Assembly: GCA_964516815.1 (NCBI GenBank) | Contig: CAZEXK010000005.1 | Coordinates: 1-64,000 of the forward strand | Source: CAIJNA01 sp964516815 | GTDB taxonomy: Bacteria > Campylobacterota > Campylobacteria > Campylobacterales > Arcobacteraceae | Direction of reading: 5' to 3' | DNA: 64,000 bases | In this document: positions 63,329 through 64,000 of the stretch, one piece after another | How positions within the stretch are numbered: position 1 is the first letter of the stretch | Layout of the letters: each line of letters starts with the position of its first letter | Position numbers and translations under genes: made by a program | Notes under the pieces: generated by a model | What the model saw: the letters and a program-made list of their open reading frames with translations, nothing else | What the model was told of the DNA's origin: nothing | Database searches by the model: none

Positions 63329-64000
63329 TTATTTTATAAAAACTCTTAACTTCGCTTGCACATATGCATTTGTATCAATAATTTGTTCACTTTTTAATTC
63401 TAGTTCTAAATCTTGTAAAAAGTTCATCATATATATATAATCTTCTTTTTTAAATTTGCTAGCAATACTTGATTGTATTTGTGCTATATTTTTAGGTAGG
63501 GCATAACCCCAAATAGCTTTTATATCTAAAACACCATGTAATTTTAAATACGAATTTATCATAAATAATTGTTGTAAATAAGTACTAATTCTAGTAATTA
63601 ATAATATTTCATTAATTCCCTCTTCAAGTAAAAAAAATAAATCTTTATTTATGTTCTGTTTAGTAAATAAATTGACCAAAAAATCTTCCATATCAATTCT
63701 ACCTAAACCAAAACAATGCTTATTTATAGTTTTTGAAGATATTTGTTCATTTAGCAATGATAATTTATGTAAATCACTCATACACAAAGATAAATCTTTT
63801 TGATGCATATTATATAAATACATTAAAGAATTTGCGTCAGTTTGTATGCCAAGGTTTTGTGATTTTTCATACAAAATATTTATTGCTTCATTATCATAAG
63901 GAATAAAAAATCTAACTTCAGTACTATTTGTTTTTTTAGAAAAACTTTTTGCCATAGTTCTAAAGTCAACTTGGCCATAACATGCAAATATAACTTTAGA
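63329..64000 (-). CDS. holA: DNA polymerase III delta subunit, C-terminal part
   Basis: Partial at the right edge: the frame continues upstream of an internal ATG at 63955 to the last base of the window. Visible pieces are FACYGQVDFRTMAKSF, then the helical collar region (SLMYLYNMHQKDLSLCMSDLHKLSLL, MEDFLVNLF, LLLEEGI-type helix, YVQAKLRVFIK). This fits the clamp-loader delta subunit of Campylobacterota, which is highly diverged. Ends ~240 bases before rpsL. Confidence 0.7.
   Translation of the reverse strand, partial: SKVIFACYGQVDFRTMAKSFSKKTNSTEVRFFIPYDNEAINILYEKSQNLGIQTDANSLMYLYNMHQKDLSLCMSDLHKLSLLNEQISSKTINKHCFGLGRIDMEDFLVNLFTKQNINKDLFFLLEEGINEILLITRISTYLQQLFMINSYLKLHGVLDIKAIWGYALPKNIAQIQSSIASKFKKEDYIYMMNFLQDLELELKSEQIIDTNAYVQAKLRVFIK

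Noticed and set aside
1..64000. CRISPR arrays, insertion sequences, prophage or tRNA genes
   Set aside because: No regularly spaced repeats, transposase or integrase genes, or tRNA cloverleaf sequences were seen.

Overview
The window is AT-rich (roughly 25-28 % GC by eye) bacterial DNA. Its gene content points to the Campylobacterota, most probably an Arcobacteraceae-type organism: a complex I operon with a GltD-like protein in place of NuoF and two tandem nuoG genes, a Csd4/Pgp1-type murein carboxypeptidase with the unusual Gln zinc ligand, luxS, an HP0495-like DUF493 gene and a YceD-rpmF-plsX-fabH cluster. It is a draft scaffold with one 100-N gap at 49007-49106.

Positions 1-18850 form an accessory surface and secretion region. 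It begins with the C-terminal end of an RTX repeat protein. Next come a 1317-residue fusion (TPR + glycosyltransferase-9-like + degenerate C39 + type I secretion ABC transporter) and its HlyD-type adaptor. Two tandem copies of a FecR-like gene follow, each split into two coupled ORFs, then a CHASE2-nucleotidyl cyclase whose transition-state Arg is replaced. A tightly packed leftward operon (18850 to 9906) encodes a Cache-type sensor without an output domain, a MotA/TolQ/ExbB-like protein, a MotB/OmpA-like protein, a TolC with a SPOR-type tail, a LapD-like degenerate GGDEF/EAL receptor, a lipoprotein and a Sel1 protein. I read this as a large-adhesin type I secretion system with its own outer-membrane channel, c-di-GMP receptor and an ion-driven motor pair. 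It is the best candidate for an undescribed system here.

Positions 19018-24440 hold housekeeping genes: ferredoxin, ndk, yceD-like, rpmF, plsX and fabH rightward; an SspB-like protein, pabC-like and pabB leftward. Positions 24558-41966 are a 14-gene nuo operon (A, B, C, D, E-like, F-replacement, G1, G2, H to N). Positions 42000-48580 run leftward: a membrane-anchored HCX5R phosphatase, a phosphoethanolamine transferase, truA, an LptF/G permease, a prepilin peptidase, uppS and coaBC.

Positions 48581-51900 contain a divergent promoter region with a 17-bp perfect inverted repeat, a DUF1059-like gene, the scaffold gap flanked by identical 55-bp ends, a remnant of a YcaQ-like gene, an OmpA-domain lipid- or wall-associated protein, a PATYK-repeat peptidoglycan-binding protein, an unexplained structured intergenic stretch and rpsU. 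Positions 51916-58580 run rightward: moaC, DUF493, a HIT protein, a VanY-type peptidase, csd4/pgp1, ccoG, luxS, mnmD-like and a LUD-domain protein. Positions 58592-64000 run leftward: a CinA N-domain protein, adk, then the str operon (rpsL-rpsG-fusA) with a recognisable promoter, and the 3' part of holA at the edge.
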